A stretch of 64,000 nt of DNA from Bacillus sp. FJAT-45037 (GCF_002797325.1 NZ_KZ454938.1:756267-820266); one strand, 5' to 3'. Numbered from the stretch's first letter, positions 8,125-16,284 are shown. Program-made: numbers and translations. The notes: generated from the letters alone by a model not told the origin.

Positions 8125-8151
8125 AGGTCTAGCCTTGTAATGGTTAGGCCT
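8125..8151 (+). other. Intergenic hairpin before sulP
   Basis: AGGTCTAGCC pairs with GGTTAGGCCT (two G-U type mismatches). There is no immediate T-run, so it may stabilise or process the mRNA more than terminate it. Confidence 0.4.
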
Positions 8152-8191
8152 GCTCGCTTGTTTTGTGATAAGAAAGGAGGGTCTTTTTCAG

Positions 8192-9856
8192 ATGCTTCGA
8201 AAATTGTTCCCTGGTCTTGAATGGATGTTAACGTATCAAAAACATGATTTACGTGGTGATTTATCTGCGGGTTTAATTGTCGCGATTATGCTTATCCCAC
8301 AAGGTATGGCCTATGCGATGCTTGCGGGGTTGCCGCCAGTCATCGGTTTATATGCTTCGACGATCCCATTAATCATTTATGCGCTTTTTGGATCTTCAAG
8401 GCAACTAGCAGTAGGTCCAGTGGCGATGGTGTCGTTACTTGTATTAACAGGTGTTCAAGGCCTTGCTGAACCAGGATCGTCAGAATATATTTCGCTCGTC
8501 TTATTGCTGGCTCTCTTGGTTGGGCTTATTCAGTTGAGTCTTGGTTTATTACGTTTAGGCTTTATTACAGACTTTATCTCACATGCCGTAATCAGTGGAT
8601 TCACTTCCGCTGCCGCGATTGTGATTGGGTTTAGTCAATTAAAACATTTACTCGGGATTCCACTCCCATCGTCAGAAAATGTATTTGAACTTATTTTAGA
8701 AGCCACAAGACAGCTAACATCAATTAATTTATATGCTTTCTTAATCGGGATCACAAGTATCGCGATCTTAGTATTATTAAAAAAATACGCACCAAAAATT
8801 CCAGCCCCATTAGTTGTAGTCGTTTACAGTACAGCACTTGTATACTTCTTTGATTTACAAGAAAAAGGGGTAAGCATCATTGGTGAAGTGCCAGATGGGC
8901 TTCCGAGCTTATCTCTACCTGCATGGAGCATGGAAGCCGTGGGAGCACTTATGCCAATTGCAATCACGATTGCGATTATCGCGTTTGTAGAAAGCTTTGC
9001 GATGGCAAAAGTTATTGCGACAAAAGAGAAGTACAAAGTCGATGCTAATCGCGAATTAGTCGGCTTAGGGTTGGCGAATGTATCTGCCTCTACGTTTTCA
9101 GGTTATCCTGTAACGGGTGGATTTTCTAGGTCCGCGGTCAATTACGGGGCGGGTGCTAGAACAGGCCTTGCTGCAATTATTACGTCGATTCTTATTGTTT
9201 TAACGCTCCTTTTCTTCACGTCTTGGTTTTATTACATGCCAAATGCCGTTTTAGCATCGATTATTATGGTGGCTGTTTATGGCTTGATTGATGTAAAAGA
9301 AGCAAAGCATCTCTTTAAAGTTAAACGAATTGATGGCTTCACCCTTTTAATTACATTCGTTGCTACGTTAACGTTAGGGATTGAAAAGGGGATCTTAATT
9401 GGTGTTGTCTTTTCATTAATCGTCTTTTTATGGCGTAGTGCGAATCCTCATATTGCTGAACTGGGCTATGTAGGTAAATTAGATGCCTATCGCAATACCG
9501 GGCGCTTTAATGAAGCGAAAACGATGAAGGATGTGTCGATCTTACGTATCGATTCCCCGTTGTATTTTGCTAACATCGCTAAAGTAGAACAACGCATCCA
9601 ACAAGCGTTTCTAAAGTCAGACGATATCGAGACCGTCATTCTTGATTTTTCTGGAGTGAATGATATGGACGCTGTTGCTGTTGATCATTTTGAAGAATTG
9701 TTAAGCACGTACCGAGAAATGAATAAGACCATTTATCTATGTGATGTGAAGGGACCTGTTCGTGACATTTTGAAAAAAGCAGGTTGGTACAAAACATTTA
9801 AAGGTTTTATTGAATTTCAAGATTTAGAACATGTGTTAAGGCATATCGAGGAGTGA
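8192..9856 (+). CDS. SulP-family anion transporter with STAS domain
   Basis: A 554-residue SLC26/SulP transporter. The N-terminal two thirds hold about twelve membrane segments, with the signature GLIVAIMLIPQGMAYAMLAGLPPVIGLY written in two parts at residues about 30-60; a cytoplasmic STAS domain follows at about 440-550 (LDFSGVNDMDAVAVDHFEE). SulP proteins move sulfate, bicarbonate or related anions with Na+ or H+. AAAGGAGG sits ahead of the ATG at 8192; codons upstream lack such a site. The carbonic anhydrase gene begins four bases after its stop, the classic partner of bicarbonate-type SulP, whereas the locus favours sulfate, sulfite or thiosulfate. The substrate is therefore open. Confidence 0.9.
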   Translation: MLRKLFPGLEWMLTYQKHDLRGDLSAGLIVAIMLIPQGMAYAMLAGLPPVIGLYASTIPLIIYALFGSSRQLAVGPVAMVSLLVLTGVQGLAEPGSSEYISLVLLLALLVGLIQLSLGLLRLGFITDFISHAVISGFTSAAAIVIGFSQLKHLLGIPLPSSENVFELILEATRQLTSINLYAFLIGITSIAILVLLKKYAPKIPAPLVVVVYSTALVYFFDLQEKGVSIIGEVPDGLPSLSLPAWSMEAVGALMPIAITIAIIAFVESFAMAKVIATKEKYKVDANRELVGLGLANVSASTFSGYPVTGGFSRSAVNYGAGARTGLAAIITSILIVLTLLFFTSWFYYMPNAVLASIIMVAVYGLIDVKEAKHLFKVKRIDGFTLLITFVATLTLGIEKGILIGVVFSLIVFLWRSANPHIAELGYVGKLDAYRNTGRFNEAKTMKDVSILRIDSPLYFANIAKVEQRIQQAFLKSDDIETVILDFSGVNDMDAVAVDHFEELLSTYREMNKTIYLCDVKGPVRDILKKAGWYKTFKGFIEFQDLEHVLRHIEE

Positions 9857-9860
9857 TCAG

Positions 9861-10406
9861 ATGGAAAAGCATCGTTTAGAAAAGCAAAATGAATCGTTCT
9901 TGCAAGAGATGAGGGAGAAAGACCCTCATTTCTTTGAGAAGCTTCAGGCAGGTCAAGAACCAGAGATGTTCGTCTTAGCATGTAGTGACTCGCGGGTCAG
10001 CCCTTCTGTCATTACGAATATGCCGCTCGGAAAGTTATTTATCCACCGAAATATTGCCAATCAAGTCAATGAATCAGATGAAAGTTTTTCAGCGAGCTTG
10101 TATTATGCCCTTAAACATTTACGTGTGAAAGATGTTCTTATTATTGGCCATACAAACTGTGGCGGAGTAAAAGCAGCTGCTGATAACAATGAAGAAGCAG
10201 AGTTAAAAACGTGGCTTACTTCGATTCATCAAGCGATTAAAGGGGCCGACTGTGAAGGTTTATGTGAAGCGGGAACGAAGCAAAATGTGCTCACTCAGAT
10301 GGATCGTTTGAAGGCACACCCGATTTATCGTAAGTATGGAAACGATGTGCCGGTAGTAGGAGCGCTCTTTCATGTAGAGGACGGAAAGTTTGAATGGTTA
10401 CGATAA
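9861..10406 (+). CDS. Beta-class carbonic anhydrase
   Basis: A 181-residue zinc enzyme interconverting CO2 and bicarbonate. The zinc ligands and catalytic dyad are visible: C41-x-D43-x-R45 in LACSDSRVSPS and H97-x-x-C100 in GHTNCGGVKAA. It is short for the family but complete. The start lies four bases after the SulP stop, with GAGGAG as ribosome site inside the upstream gene end, so the pair is translationally coupled. It could feed or drain bicarbonate at the SulP transporter. Its presence within a persulfide-response cluster is unusual. Confidence 0.92.
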   Translation: MEKHRLEKQNESFLQEMREKDPHFFEKLQAGQEPEMFVLACSDSRVSPSVITNMPLGKLFIHRNIANQVNESDESFSASLYYALKHLRVKDVLIIGHTNCGGVKAAADNNEEAELKTWLTSIHQAIKGADCEGLCEAGTKQNVLTQMDRLKAHPIYRKYGNDVPVVGALFHVEDGKFEWLR

Positions 10407-10416
10407 AAAAATTTAG

Positions 10417-10445
10417 TTGACAATATACCTAACGGGGTATATTAT
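10417..10445 (+). promoter_or_regulatory. Sigma-A promoter with embedded CstR-type operator
   Basis: TTGACA (10417-10422) and TATTAT (10440-10445) are exactly 17 bases apart. The spacer is almost filled by the perfect palindrome ATATACC-TAACGG-GGTATAT (10423-10442, 7-bp arms), which would block RNA polymerase when bound. It is the best operator in the window and controls the DsrE-like gene. Confidence 0.8.
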
Positions 10446-10495
10446 AGAGAGTATAAGAAATACCCACATAAGTATATACTAGGAGGAGATTTAAA

Positions 10496-10972
10496 ATGGA
10501 ACAGAAAAAAGCAACGATGATCGTCTTTGATGGTGACTTAGATAAAGCATTAGCAAGTTTTATTATTGGAACTGGAGCAGCAGCAATGGGGAAACCTGTG
10601 ACAATGTTTTTCACTTTCTGGGGTTTAAATGTGTTACGTAAAGAGCAATATGTAAAAGTAGAGAAGAACTTCGTTGAAAAAATGTTCGCGAAAATGATGC
10701 CACGTGGTCCTGAAAAATTAGGATTATCCAGAATGAACTACGGTGGAATGGGTGCGTCATTAATGAAGCGTATGATGAAAAAGCATAACGTCGTTTCTCT
10801 AAAAGAATTAATTGAAATGGCTCAAGAACTAGATATTAAAATGGTTGCCTGCACAATGTCTATGGACGTAATGGGTATTCATAAAGAAGAGCTAATCGAC
10901 GGGATTGAATATGCTGGGGTAGCAACATACCTTGCAGAAGCTGAAGATGGTAATGTAAACTTATTTATCTAA
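10496..10972 (+). CDS. DsrE/DsrF-like (YrkE-type) sulfur-relay protein
   Basis: A 158-residue DsrE-superfamily protein starting KKATMIVFDGDLDKALASFIIG and containing a single conserved cysteine (C119 in MVACTMSMDVMG), the position that carries persulfide in DsrE-like sulfurtransferases. The middle part is Met- and Lys-rich (KMMPRGPEKLG, LMKRMMKK), as in YrkE relatives. AGGAGGAG precedes the ATG. It has its own promoter with a palindromic operator and is followed after 25 bases by a membrane-bound rhodanese. It is expected to accept or donate sulfane sulfur together with TusA and rhodanese partners; this is inferred from family and context. Confidence 0.87.
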   Translation: MEQKKATMIVFDGDLDKALASFIIGTGAAAMGKPVTMFFTFWGLNVLRKEQYVKVEKNFVEKMFAKMMPRGPEKLGLSRMNYGGMGASLMKRMMKKHNVVSLKELIEMAQELDIKMVACTMSMDVMGIHKEELIDGIEYAGVATYLAEAEDGNVNLFI

Positions 10973-10997
10973 GAGCTTTTTAAAAGGGTGAGGCTAT

Positions 10998-11381
10998 ATG
11001 AAGTATTTCTCAGTCACCGTATTGGCTATTATTATCGGAATAGGAGTGTTTTCTTTGTTTCAACAATCATCGAATGACGTGAAAGAAATCACAACAACAG
11101 AGCTAGAAAAACAGATGGAAACTGATTCAGAAGCCATTTATGTCGATGTTCGTGAAGTGAATGAGTATGAAGCAGGTCACGTAAAAGGCATGGAGAATAT
11201 GCCTTTATCCAACTTCGCCGAAAACTACTCAGTCCTTCCGAAAGACCGCGAAATTGTGGTCTTCTGTCGCAGTGGAAACCGCAGCATGCAAGCAGCTACC
11301 TTCCTTGCAGACCAAGGGTACGCTAAGGTAACGAATGTCGAAGGTGGCATTCTTGCTTGGGAAGGCCCGGTTCAACAATAA
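10998..11381 (+). CDS. Membrane-anchored rhodanese
   Basis: A 127-residue protein with an N-terminal membrane segment (residues 3-21) and a single rhodanese domain. The active loop is VVFCRSGNRS with the catalytic Cys at position 90, and VDVREVNEYEAGHVKG carries the usual CDC25-like motif. The anchor suggests that the domain faces outward and handles persulfide or thiosulfate at the surface. AAAAGGGTGAGG precedes the ATG. It is the last gene of the sulfur island, followed by a very strong terminator. Confidence 0.9.
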   Translation: MKYFSVTVLAIIIGIGVFSLFQQSSNDVKEITTTELEKQMETDSEAIYVDVREVNEYEAGHVKGMENMPLSNFAENYSVLPKDREIVVFCRSGNRSMQAATFLADQGYAKVTNVEGGILAWEGPVQQ

Positions 11382-11398
11382 TCGAATAAGCATGAAGA

Positions 11399-11442
11399 AC
11401 CCCTAATTACCATAGTTATAAAGGTAATTAGGGGTTTTTTCT
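11399..11442 (+). terminator. Strong terminator closing the sulfur island
   Basis: CCCCTAATTACC pairs perfectly with GGTAATTAGGGG and is followed by TTTTTTC. Confidence 0.92.
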
Positions 11443-11483
11443 TGAATGTATATAGAGGTATTGAATGTTAAGGGGGATGTAGG

Positions 11484-12578
11484 ATGAATCATACGTACAT
11501 GTTTACCGGCTTCCCGGGATTTATCGCTTCAGCCATTGCCGAAGAGCTAATTACATCAAGAGATGATATCAAAAAGCTTTATTTTTTAGTGCTTCCAAAG
11601 GAAATAGAAAAAGCAGAAGAGAAGTTGTCTCAGCTAAGGAATAAAGTAGGAAAGCGCAAAATTGATCTCGAATTAGTATTAGGAGATATTACGAAAAGTG
11701 ACTTAGGGATAGATCCTGAAATAGCTAACCGATTGAAAGGTGAGATCGATTACTATTTCCATCTAGCGGCGATCTACGATTTAGCCGTTCCCAAAAAAAT
11801 CGCCTATCAGGTGAATGTTGTAGGGACGAGACATGTAGGAGATTGGCTAAAAGAGTGCCTGAAGCTTCAACGCTATATTTACTTTAGTACGGCTTATGTG
11901 TCTGGCAGTAGAGAAGGCGTCATTTTAGAAACTGAACTCGCATGCGGTCAAACTTTTAAGAACCACTACGAAGAAACAAAATATCAAGCAGAAGTCATAG
12001 TAGAGAACGATAAGCAGACGCTGCCGACGACGATCATTCGTCCAGGCGTTGTTCGTGGGCATTCCAAAACAGGGGAGACGACGAAGTTCGATGGCCCGTA
12101 CTTTGTATTAAATTTATTCAACAGGCTCGGAAAAATCGGTGCTCTCCCTTATATCGGGTCAGGTGGAGCAGATGGCAACTTTGTCCCGATTGACTATGTC
12201 ATCCAAGCAACGAGTTACTTAGCACATGCGACAAAGGCTGAAGGGAAGACATATCATATTACCGACCCGAATCCATACTCAATGAAACAGGTGTATGAAG
12301 TGTTACACCAAGAGATGATCGGACGAAAACCCATTGGAAGTGTACCACTGTCTCTGTCAAAATTCTTGCTAACGCCGAAATGGATGCAGAGATGGGTTGG
12401 CGTCGAACGCGAGGCTCTCGACTACTTCACATGCATGTCCCGTTATGACTGCAGCAATACATTAACTGACTTAAAAGGATCGGGCATTACTTGTCCCCGG
12501 TTTGAAGAAACAGCAGGAACGATGGTTAGGTATTATAAAGATCATTGCAAGGTGAAGGAGAAGTATATAAAGATTTAG
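11484..12578 (+). CDS. Extended short-chain dehydrogenase/reductase (SDR) family protein
   Basis: A 364-residue NAD(P)-binding protein. The N-terminal TGFPGFIAS is the Rossmann glycine motif, HLAAIYDLAV the fourth-strand motif, FSTAYVSG holds the catalytic Ser/Thr region and YEETKYQAE is the YxxxK active site, followed by TIIRPGVVRG. The overall layout resembles the NAD-binding_4 (male-sterility or thioester-reductase-like) SDRs, which act on acyl or lipid substrates. The substrate is unknown. GGGGGATGTAGG precedes the ATG. It stands alone after the sulfur island terminator. Confidence 0.8.
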   Translation: MNHTYMFTGFPGFIASAIAEELITSRDDIKKLYFLVLPKEIEKAEEKLSQLRNKVGKRKIDLELVLGDITKSDLGIDPEIANRLKGEIDYYFHLAAIYDLAVPKKIAYQVNVVGTRHVGDWLKECLKLQRYIYFSTAYVSGSREGVILETELACGQTFKNHYEETKYQAEVIVENDKQTLPTTIIRPGVVRGHSKTGETTKFDGPYFVLNLFNRLGKIGALPYIGSGGADGNFVPIDYVIQATSYLAHATKAEGKTYHITDPNPYSMKQVYEVLHQEMIGRKPIGSVPLSLSKFLLTPKWMQRWVGVEREALDYFTCMSRYDCSNTLTDLKGSGITCPRFEETAGTMVRYYKDHCKVKEKYIKI

Positions 12579-12650
12579 CGTTCAACAGAAACCAGCATCT
12601 ACCTTTGAGTTTTGATATAATAAAATATAAAAAATGAGCGGGTAATACGA

Positions 12651-12782
12651 ATGAGCAAAGAAAAAAATAATCAACAAGAACAAAACATGGAAGAGCAATT
12701 TGAGAAAGAAATAGATAAGGAAGCATTAGATGTGGTTTTTCGGTGATACGATGGTACGTTTAAGGACTTAGTAGAGCGATGA
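12651..12782 (+). pseudogene. Small hydrophilic ORF split by an in-frame TGA
   Basis: An ATG at 12651 opens a 31-codon frame rich in Glu, Gln and Lys (MSKEKNNQQEQNMEEQFEKE) that stops at TGA 12744-12746. Reading on in the same frame gives a further 11 residues (YDGTFKDLVER) and a second stop at 12780. The sequence across the stop reads DVVFR-stop-YDGTF, as if a CGA codon had become TGA. It may be a nonsense-mutated small gene or a chance frame. The ribosome site is weak. Confidence 0.35.
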
Positions 12783-12798
12783 AACATCTTACTGTAGA

Positions 12799-12850
12799 GG
12801 TTGCCCCATAGAAAATGCTAATTAACTAACGGCATTTTCTTATGGCGACC
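12799..12850 (+). other. Long imperfect hairpin
   Basis: The left arm (12799-12818, reading GGTTGCCCCATAGAAAATGC) pairs with GCATTTTCTTATGGCGACC (12832-12850) with one bulge. It could be a terminator for the small frame upstream or a palindromic repeat. The rest of 12579-12980 shows nothing else clear. Confidence 0.55.
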
Positions 12851-12980
12851 CTAATTAAACGTTGTTGATGCGAGCTTACTGCATATTGGTTCGAATTGAA
12901 AATTATGTTAATCTTAAGATGGCAAATATTTGTCATCTTTTTTACTATTCTTTTATAGATACATAAACTTGGAGGATCAT

Positions 12981-13142
12981 ATGGGTATTTTAGAATGGAT
13001 TGCCTTTGCATTATTAATGAGCACGTTGTTTGCGATTGAACGCAAGCTAAGCCGTGCGAATGAATTGAATGAAGAAATCTTGAAACAGTTGAAAAGAAAA
13101 AATATAAATGATGATAGTGATCACGACGATAGTAAGTATTAA
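12981..13142 (+). CDS. Small single-span membrane protein, hypothetical
   Basis: A 53-residue protein with one membrane helix (residues 3-17, ILEWIAFALLMSTLFAI) followed by a charged, probably coiled tail rich in Glu, Lys and Asp. CTTGGAGGATC places an ideal ribosome site 6-7 bases before the ATG. It is followed 14 bases later by a zinc-ribbon membrane protein and then two more membrane proteins with tight spacing, so these four form an operon of unknown function. A longer open frame on the opposite strand (12826-13248) is judged to be a shadow. Confidence 0.65.
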   Translation: MGILEWIAFALLMSTLFAIERKLSRANELNEEILKQLKRKNINDDSDHDDSKY

Positions 13143-13156
13143 GGGAGGGATGTAAT

Positions 13157-13450
13157 GTGAGCCTACCGCGGTGCGTTTCATGCAACGATCCATTCACATA
13201 CAGAAAGCTTTTGTTTATGTTTTTCCGAAAACAATGTCCTACGTGCAAGAAATTAAACTATTTATCTACTAAGAGTCGTATTCGAGGCAGTCGGATTGCT
13301 GTCCTATTCGTCATCTTGTACAATGTCCTACTACTTCTTAGTCAGTCCTTTATGTTAAATGTACTTGTTGGTTTTGGCATTATTATATTTATTATTCTAA
13401 TTGGCCCATTCTTATATCAATTTAAAGAAGTGGAAGAGCCGTTGTTTTAA
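13157..13450 (+). CDS. Zinc-ribbon membrane protein (TIGR04104-like)
   Basis: A 97-residue protein with an N-terminal zinc ribbon (CVSCNDPFTYRK and CPTCKKLNYL, two CxxC pairs about 20 residues apart) and two C-terminal membrane helices (about 50-66 and 68-88). This layout matches the small putative zinc-finger membrane proteins common in Bacillus (TIGR04104). The start is GTG at 13157, with GGGAGGGATG upstream; an overlapping ATG is immediately followed by a stop. Its function is unknown. Confidence 0.75.
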   Translation: MSLPRCVSCNDPFTYRKLLFMFFRKQCPTCKKLNYLSTKSRIRGSRIAVLFVILYNVLLLLSQSFMLNVLVGFGIIIFIILIGPFLYQFKEVEEPLF

Positions 13451-13465
13451 AGGGGAGGGACTATT

Positions 13466-13627
13466 ATGCTTTGGATTGTTTTTGCACTTATTCTTACCAT
13501 GTTAGCGGCAGCGGCTTTTACTGGAATTGGAGTTGGCAATGTTTCGTTGCTCCTTGCACTATTCGTTGTCGTAGCCATCGTGTTGTCTGCTGTAAAAGTA
13601 ATTAAAAAGTTTAGTAGAGTGTCGTAG
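13466..13627 (+). CDS. Small two-span membrane protein, hypothetical
   Basis: A 53-residue hydrophobic protein (MLWIVFALILTMLAAAAFTG...) with two predicted membrane helices joined by a Gly-rich turn and a basic tail (KVIKKFSRVS). AGGGGAGGG precedes the ATG by 7 bases. It lies 15 bases after the zinc-ribbon gene and 12 bases before the next gene, so it is clearly part of the same operon even though it is short. Confidence 0.65.
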   Translation: MLWIVFALILTMLAAAAFTGIGVGNVSLLLALFVVVAIVLSAVKVIKKFSRVS

Positions 13628-13639
13628 GAGGCGTAATAC

Positions 13640-14377
13640 GTGAAGCTTGTTGGTTGGTTTGGGTTGTTTCATGTTTTTTTTATTGTTATGTGGATGGTTA
13701 TAAATATTATATTTAGTATACAAAACCCTCTGGAATTGAACGAAGGTGAGCAGCCTTCAGTGATCGCGATTGAATATTGGAGTCAATTTCCGGGGTATCT
13801 AGGAATGGATCATGGTAGTAAGGCATTACTATTTCTGTTAAGCATCATGATACCTATTGGCTTGTATGCTTTTATAAAAAAAGTCGATAAACAGGATGCT
13901 CTTCAAAACTTGGTTGCAATGATATGCGGAGTGTTAGGATTTGTTATTTATTCGATTTCTTTTATGCTCCAAGCTACAGCCGTAGAGTACGCAATTAATA
14001 CATATTCAGCGACTACAGATGAGTCTCGTCAACAGTCTGCGACCATGATTATGGAATGGACAATGTTAGAAGGCGGGTTTTCTACAAGTCTATATATCCT
14101 ATCAAACTTCTTGTTAGCAGTTTGGTTAATTCTTCATGCTAAAGGGTTGACTCATCTAGGTATGTCGAGACGGTTTGTTTTGTTCAGCTATGTTGTCGGT
14201 GCATTAAATATAATCGGTTATAGCATGTCCTGGTTCTATCTTATGAGAGGGCAGCAAGTGATGCATGACGTGACTGAGGCGGTTGGGCTGTTATTTTTAG
14301 TATGGTTAGTTTGGGTAAGTGTGTCCTTGATAAGAAACGGTATGAGAAGAAAATTGAACTTAAGAACTGCTGTTTAA
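13640..14377 (+). CDS. Six-span membrane protein, hypothetical
   Basis: A 245-residue integral membrane protein with about six helices and no recognisable catalytic motif. The start is GTG at 13640, placed 8 bases after AGGAGG, which overlaps the preceding stop. It is the last gene of the small membrane-protein operon that begins at 12981. No family was recognised; transport or stress sensing are both possible. Confidence 0.65.
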   Translation: MKLVGWFGLFHVFFIVMWMVINIIFSIQNPLELNEGEQPSVIAIEYWSQFPGYLGMDHGSKALLFLLSIMIPIGLYAFIKKVDKQDALQNLVAMICGVLGFVIYSISFMLQATAVEYAINTYSATTDESRQQSATMIMEWTMLEGGFSTSLYILSNFLLAVWLILHAKGLTHLGMSRRFVLFSYVVGALNIIGYSMSWFYLMRGQQVMHDVTEAVGLLFLVWLVWVSVSLIRNGMRRKLNLRTAV

Positions 14378-14423
14378 GTAGAACCGGCAGCTTCTAGAAA
14401 GATGATCACCAGTATAGTTATTT

Positions 14424-14480
14424 GGTGCCTGTCCCCGGTGCGCTAAAGTTTTAATGGATAGAGTGACTGACACCGGATCT
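14424..14480 (+). repeat. Dispersed ~65-bp repeat, copy A
   Basis: It begins GGTGCCTGTCCCCGGTGCGC, continues with CTAAAGTTTTAATGG and ends GACTGACACCGGATCT. The ends are imperfect inverted repeats. Other copies are listed at 19041, 21178, 27501, 41671 and 50023, with partial copies at 21431, 25435, 32227 and 42631. Confidence 0.75.
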
Positions 14481-14536
14481 CTTTAAAAAAATGATTGAGA
14501 ATATCAGTAGAATAACCTTCCTGGGGAGGAGCAGTC

Positions 14537-14938
14537 ATGCATCCCACAGATATTATTGAAATAATGATGGTCGGTACGGTCATAATGTTTCTCATAGTTA
14601 CATCTTTTTTCTTGCGTAAGAAGTGGAGAAAGGTTTGCTGGTCCTTAGCATTAGGTGCATTAATAGTGTATTCAATGGTTTACTTTGGACGGCCTTATAT
14701 CATTGATGCGAAAATTAATCAGAAAGTTGAAAAAGTGGAGTCGTATTTGGAGCAACATCATCCAAGCGAGGAATGGACCATTGTGACAGTGCCGCATCGA
14801 GAAGAAGGATATAAGCATCTCAATCCTTACTATATTGGAGTAGTTTTTGAGAGAGAACCAGATACGATTTATTATTATTGGGTAGAGAACGAGGATGATA
14901 TTGAACAAATTGGTCATTCGACTAAGACGCGGTTGTGA
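14537..14938 (+). CDS. Membrane-anchored protein, hypothetical
   Basis: A 133-residue protein with two N-terminal membrane helices (about 7-26 and 32-50) and an extracytoplasmic tail of about 80 residues rich in charged and Tyr residues (KVESYLEQHHPSEEW, YIGVVFEREPDTIYYYWVE). The layout recalls small DUF3139-type secreted or anchored proteins, but the match is weak. GGGGAGGAG precedes the ATG by 8 bases. The neighbouring gene 14981 also encodes a small anchored protein. Confidence 0.6.
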   Translation: MHPTDIIEIMMVGTVIMFLIVTSFFLRKKWRKVCWSLALGALIVYSMVYFGRPYIIDAKINQKVEKVESYLEQHHPSEEWTIVTVPHREEGYKHLNPYYIGVVFEREPDTIYYYWVENEDDIEQIGHSTKTRL

Positions 14939-14980
14939 GTTTGGCTTTATATAATATGTAAGAAACAGGAGAATGTAAAT

Positions 14981-15193
14981 ATGGAATGGACAAAAAAGAT
15001 GACACGATTACAAGGATTAGTATTGATAGGAACGGTTGCATTTATGGCGGTGGCAATCATTATAGCTTCCCAATCATATTTTAGTTATCTAGAAGTAACA
15101 GAAGCGGCTAATGGTTGTTTTGATATCGGTGGTCTCCCTGTTATTGAAAAAACTGGACTAAGAATGACTTCCTTTCATTGTAATATGGAATAA
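14981..15193 (+). CDS. Small membrane-anchored protein, hypothetical
   Basis: A 70-residue protein with one membrane helix (about 11-29) and a short extracytoplasmic tail containing two cysteines (NGCFDIGG and SFHCNME) that could form a disulfide. AACAGGAG precedes the ATG. No family was recognised. It may be co-transcribed with 14537, 42 bases upstream. Confidence 0.55.
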   Translation: MEWTKKMTRLQGLVLIGTVAFMAVAIIIASQSYFSYLEVTEAANGCFDIGGLPVIEKTGLRMTSFHCNME

Positions 15194-15305
15194 CTTATTT
15201 ACGTAATGGCTTGCGATCCTTTAGTAAGCAGGGAGTTTTTCTTTTCTTATTGAACTAGCGTGGCAGAATAGTCGAAGTAAAATGATTATTAAGGGGGGGA
15301 GAACA

Positions 15306-15716
15306 GTGGTTAAAAAACTATTTGGTTTTAAGGATAGGAATAAATTAGTAAATATTACTTTGGATAACATCCAAAACAAGATGTATGAAATGGGATTTTA
15401 TAAGGAATTTGTTGAAGAAATAATGATTATTTTAGACAACAGGTTTAATAAATATGGTAAAGAAAAATTTCAAGAATGGTTCAACGGATTAAACTATAGA
15501 TTACCAGAGGATTTTAATGATGAAAAAGTCGCTATTAAAATATATGAAAAGCATTCGCTGTTGATTGAGGAACAAGTGAAAAAATTAGAAAAAGAAACAA
15601 AATTATCTTGGGAAATACAAACAGAAGAATTAAAAAACATAAATGAAAAAGCAAGAAAAGTTCAGTTAGTAATAAGAGATAGGCTCTCAGGTATTGCCTT
15701 AGACTTATTAAACTAA
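15306..15716 (+). CDS. Soluble helical protein, hypothetical
   Basis: A 136-residue, highly charged, mainly helical protein (for example KYGKEKFQEWFNGLNYRLPEDF and EEQVKKLEKETKLSWEIQ) with no membrane segment and no recognised motif. The GTG at 15306 is preferred over an in-frame ATG at 15282, because AAGGGGGGAG lies between them, 6-8 bases before the GTG. Its A+T content is higher than that of the sulfur island, as with the following small genes, which suggests accessory origin. Confidence 0.55.
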   Translation: MVKKLFGFKDRNKLVNITLDNIQNKMYEMGFYKEFVEEIMIILDNRFNKYGKEKFQEWFNGLNYRLPEDFNDEKVAIKIYEKHSLLIEEQVKKLEKETKLSWEIQTEELKNINEKARKVQLVIRDRLSGIALDLLN

Positions 15717-15762
15717 CGAGCAGAATACTTCAATAAACATTAATAATTCAGAAGGGGTGGTT

Positions 15763-16284
15763 GTGATAAATTGGTTTAGTAGTAATAGGAATATAATCAT
15801 TTTTTTAGCGATAGTTATTGGGTTGTTATTATTTATACCTTCATCAATTATTTTTCAGCAACAATTAGAGAAGAAAAGTTATGAAAAAGCGGCTCATTAT
15901 GATTTATCAAAAGAAAGCCTTTATAATCTTAAGTTGACTGAAAGATTAACCATATCAGAAATTGATAGCAACTTGCTTCTGCTTGAAGATGAAACAAATG
16001 AAGGCACGTTTATTGTTAATGATACTGATAGTATATCTGTAATAGATGAGCTACTGTATAGGATTGTCATATTGGGTAATGAAGTTTCGACTACAAAGGA
16101 AATAAGTTTGGATAGTGACTATGAGGATATTGTTCGTGCATATGGTGATGACTATTACAAAAGAGAAGAACAATCATTTCGTATAATCGGATACCCCGAT
16201 AAAGAACTTAATGCAACTTTAGAATTCTGGATACTAAACGAAAAGCTACATAGAATTAAATTTGAAATCGACGAACCAATATAA
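15763..16284 (+). CDS. Membrane-anchored protein, hypothetical
   Basis: A 173-residue protein with one N-terminal membrane helix (about 10-28) and an extracytoplasmic domain with a mixed alpha/beta look, including two acidic stretches. Two GTG codons are possible; 15763 is preferred because AAGGGG ends about 6 bases upstream, while the one at 15757 overlaps that site. No family was recognised. Confidence 0.5.
   Translation: MINWFSSNRNIIIFLAIVIGLLLFIPSSIIFQQQLEKKSYEKAAHYDLSKESLYNLKLTERLTISEIDSNLLLLEDETNEGTFIVNDTDSISVIDELLYRIVILGNEVSTTKEISLDSDYEDIVRAYGDDYYKREEQSFRIIGYPDKELNATLEFWILNEKLHRIKFEIDEPI

Noticed and set aside
12826-13248. 140-codon open frame on the - strand
   Set aside because: It overlaps two + strand genes with ideal ribosome sites (12981 and 13157), has no ribosome site of its own and no domain-like pattern. 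It is judged to be a shadow.
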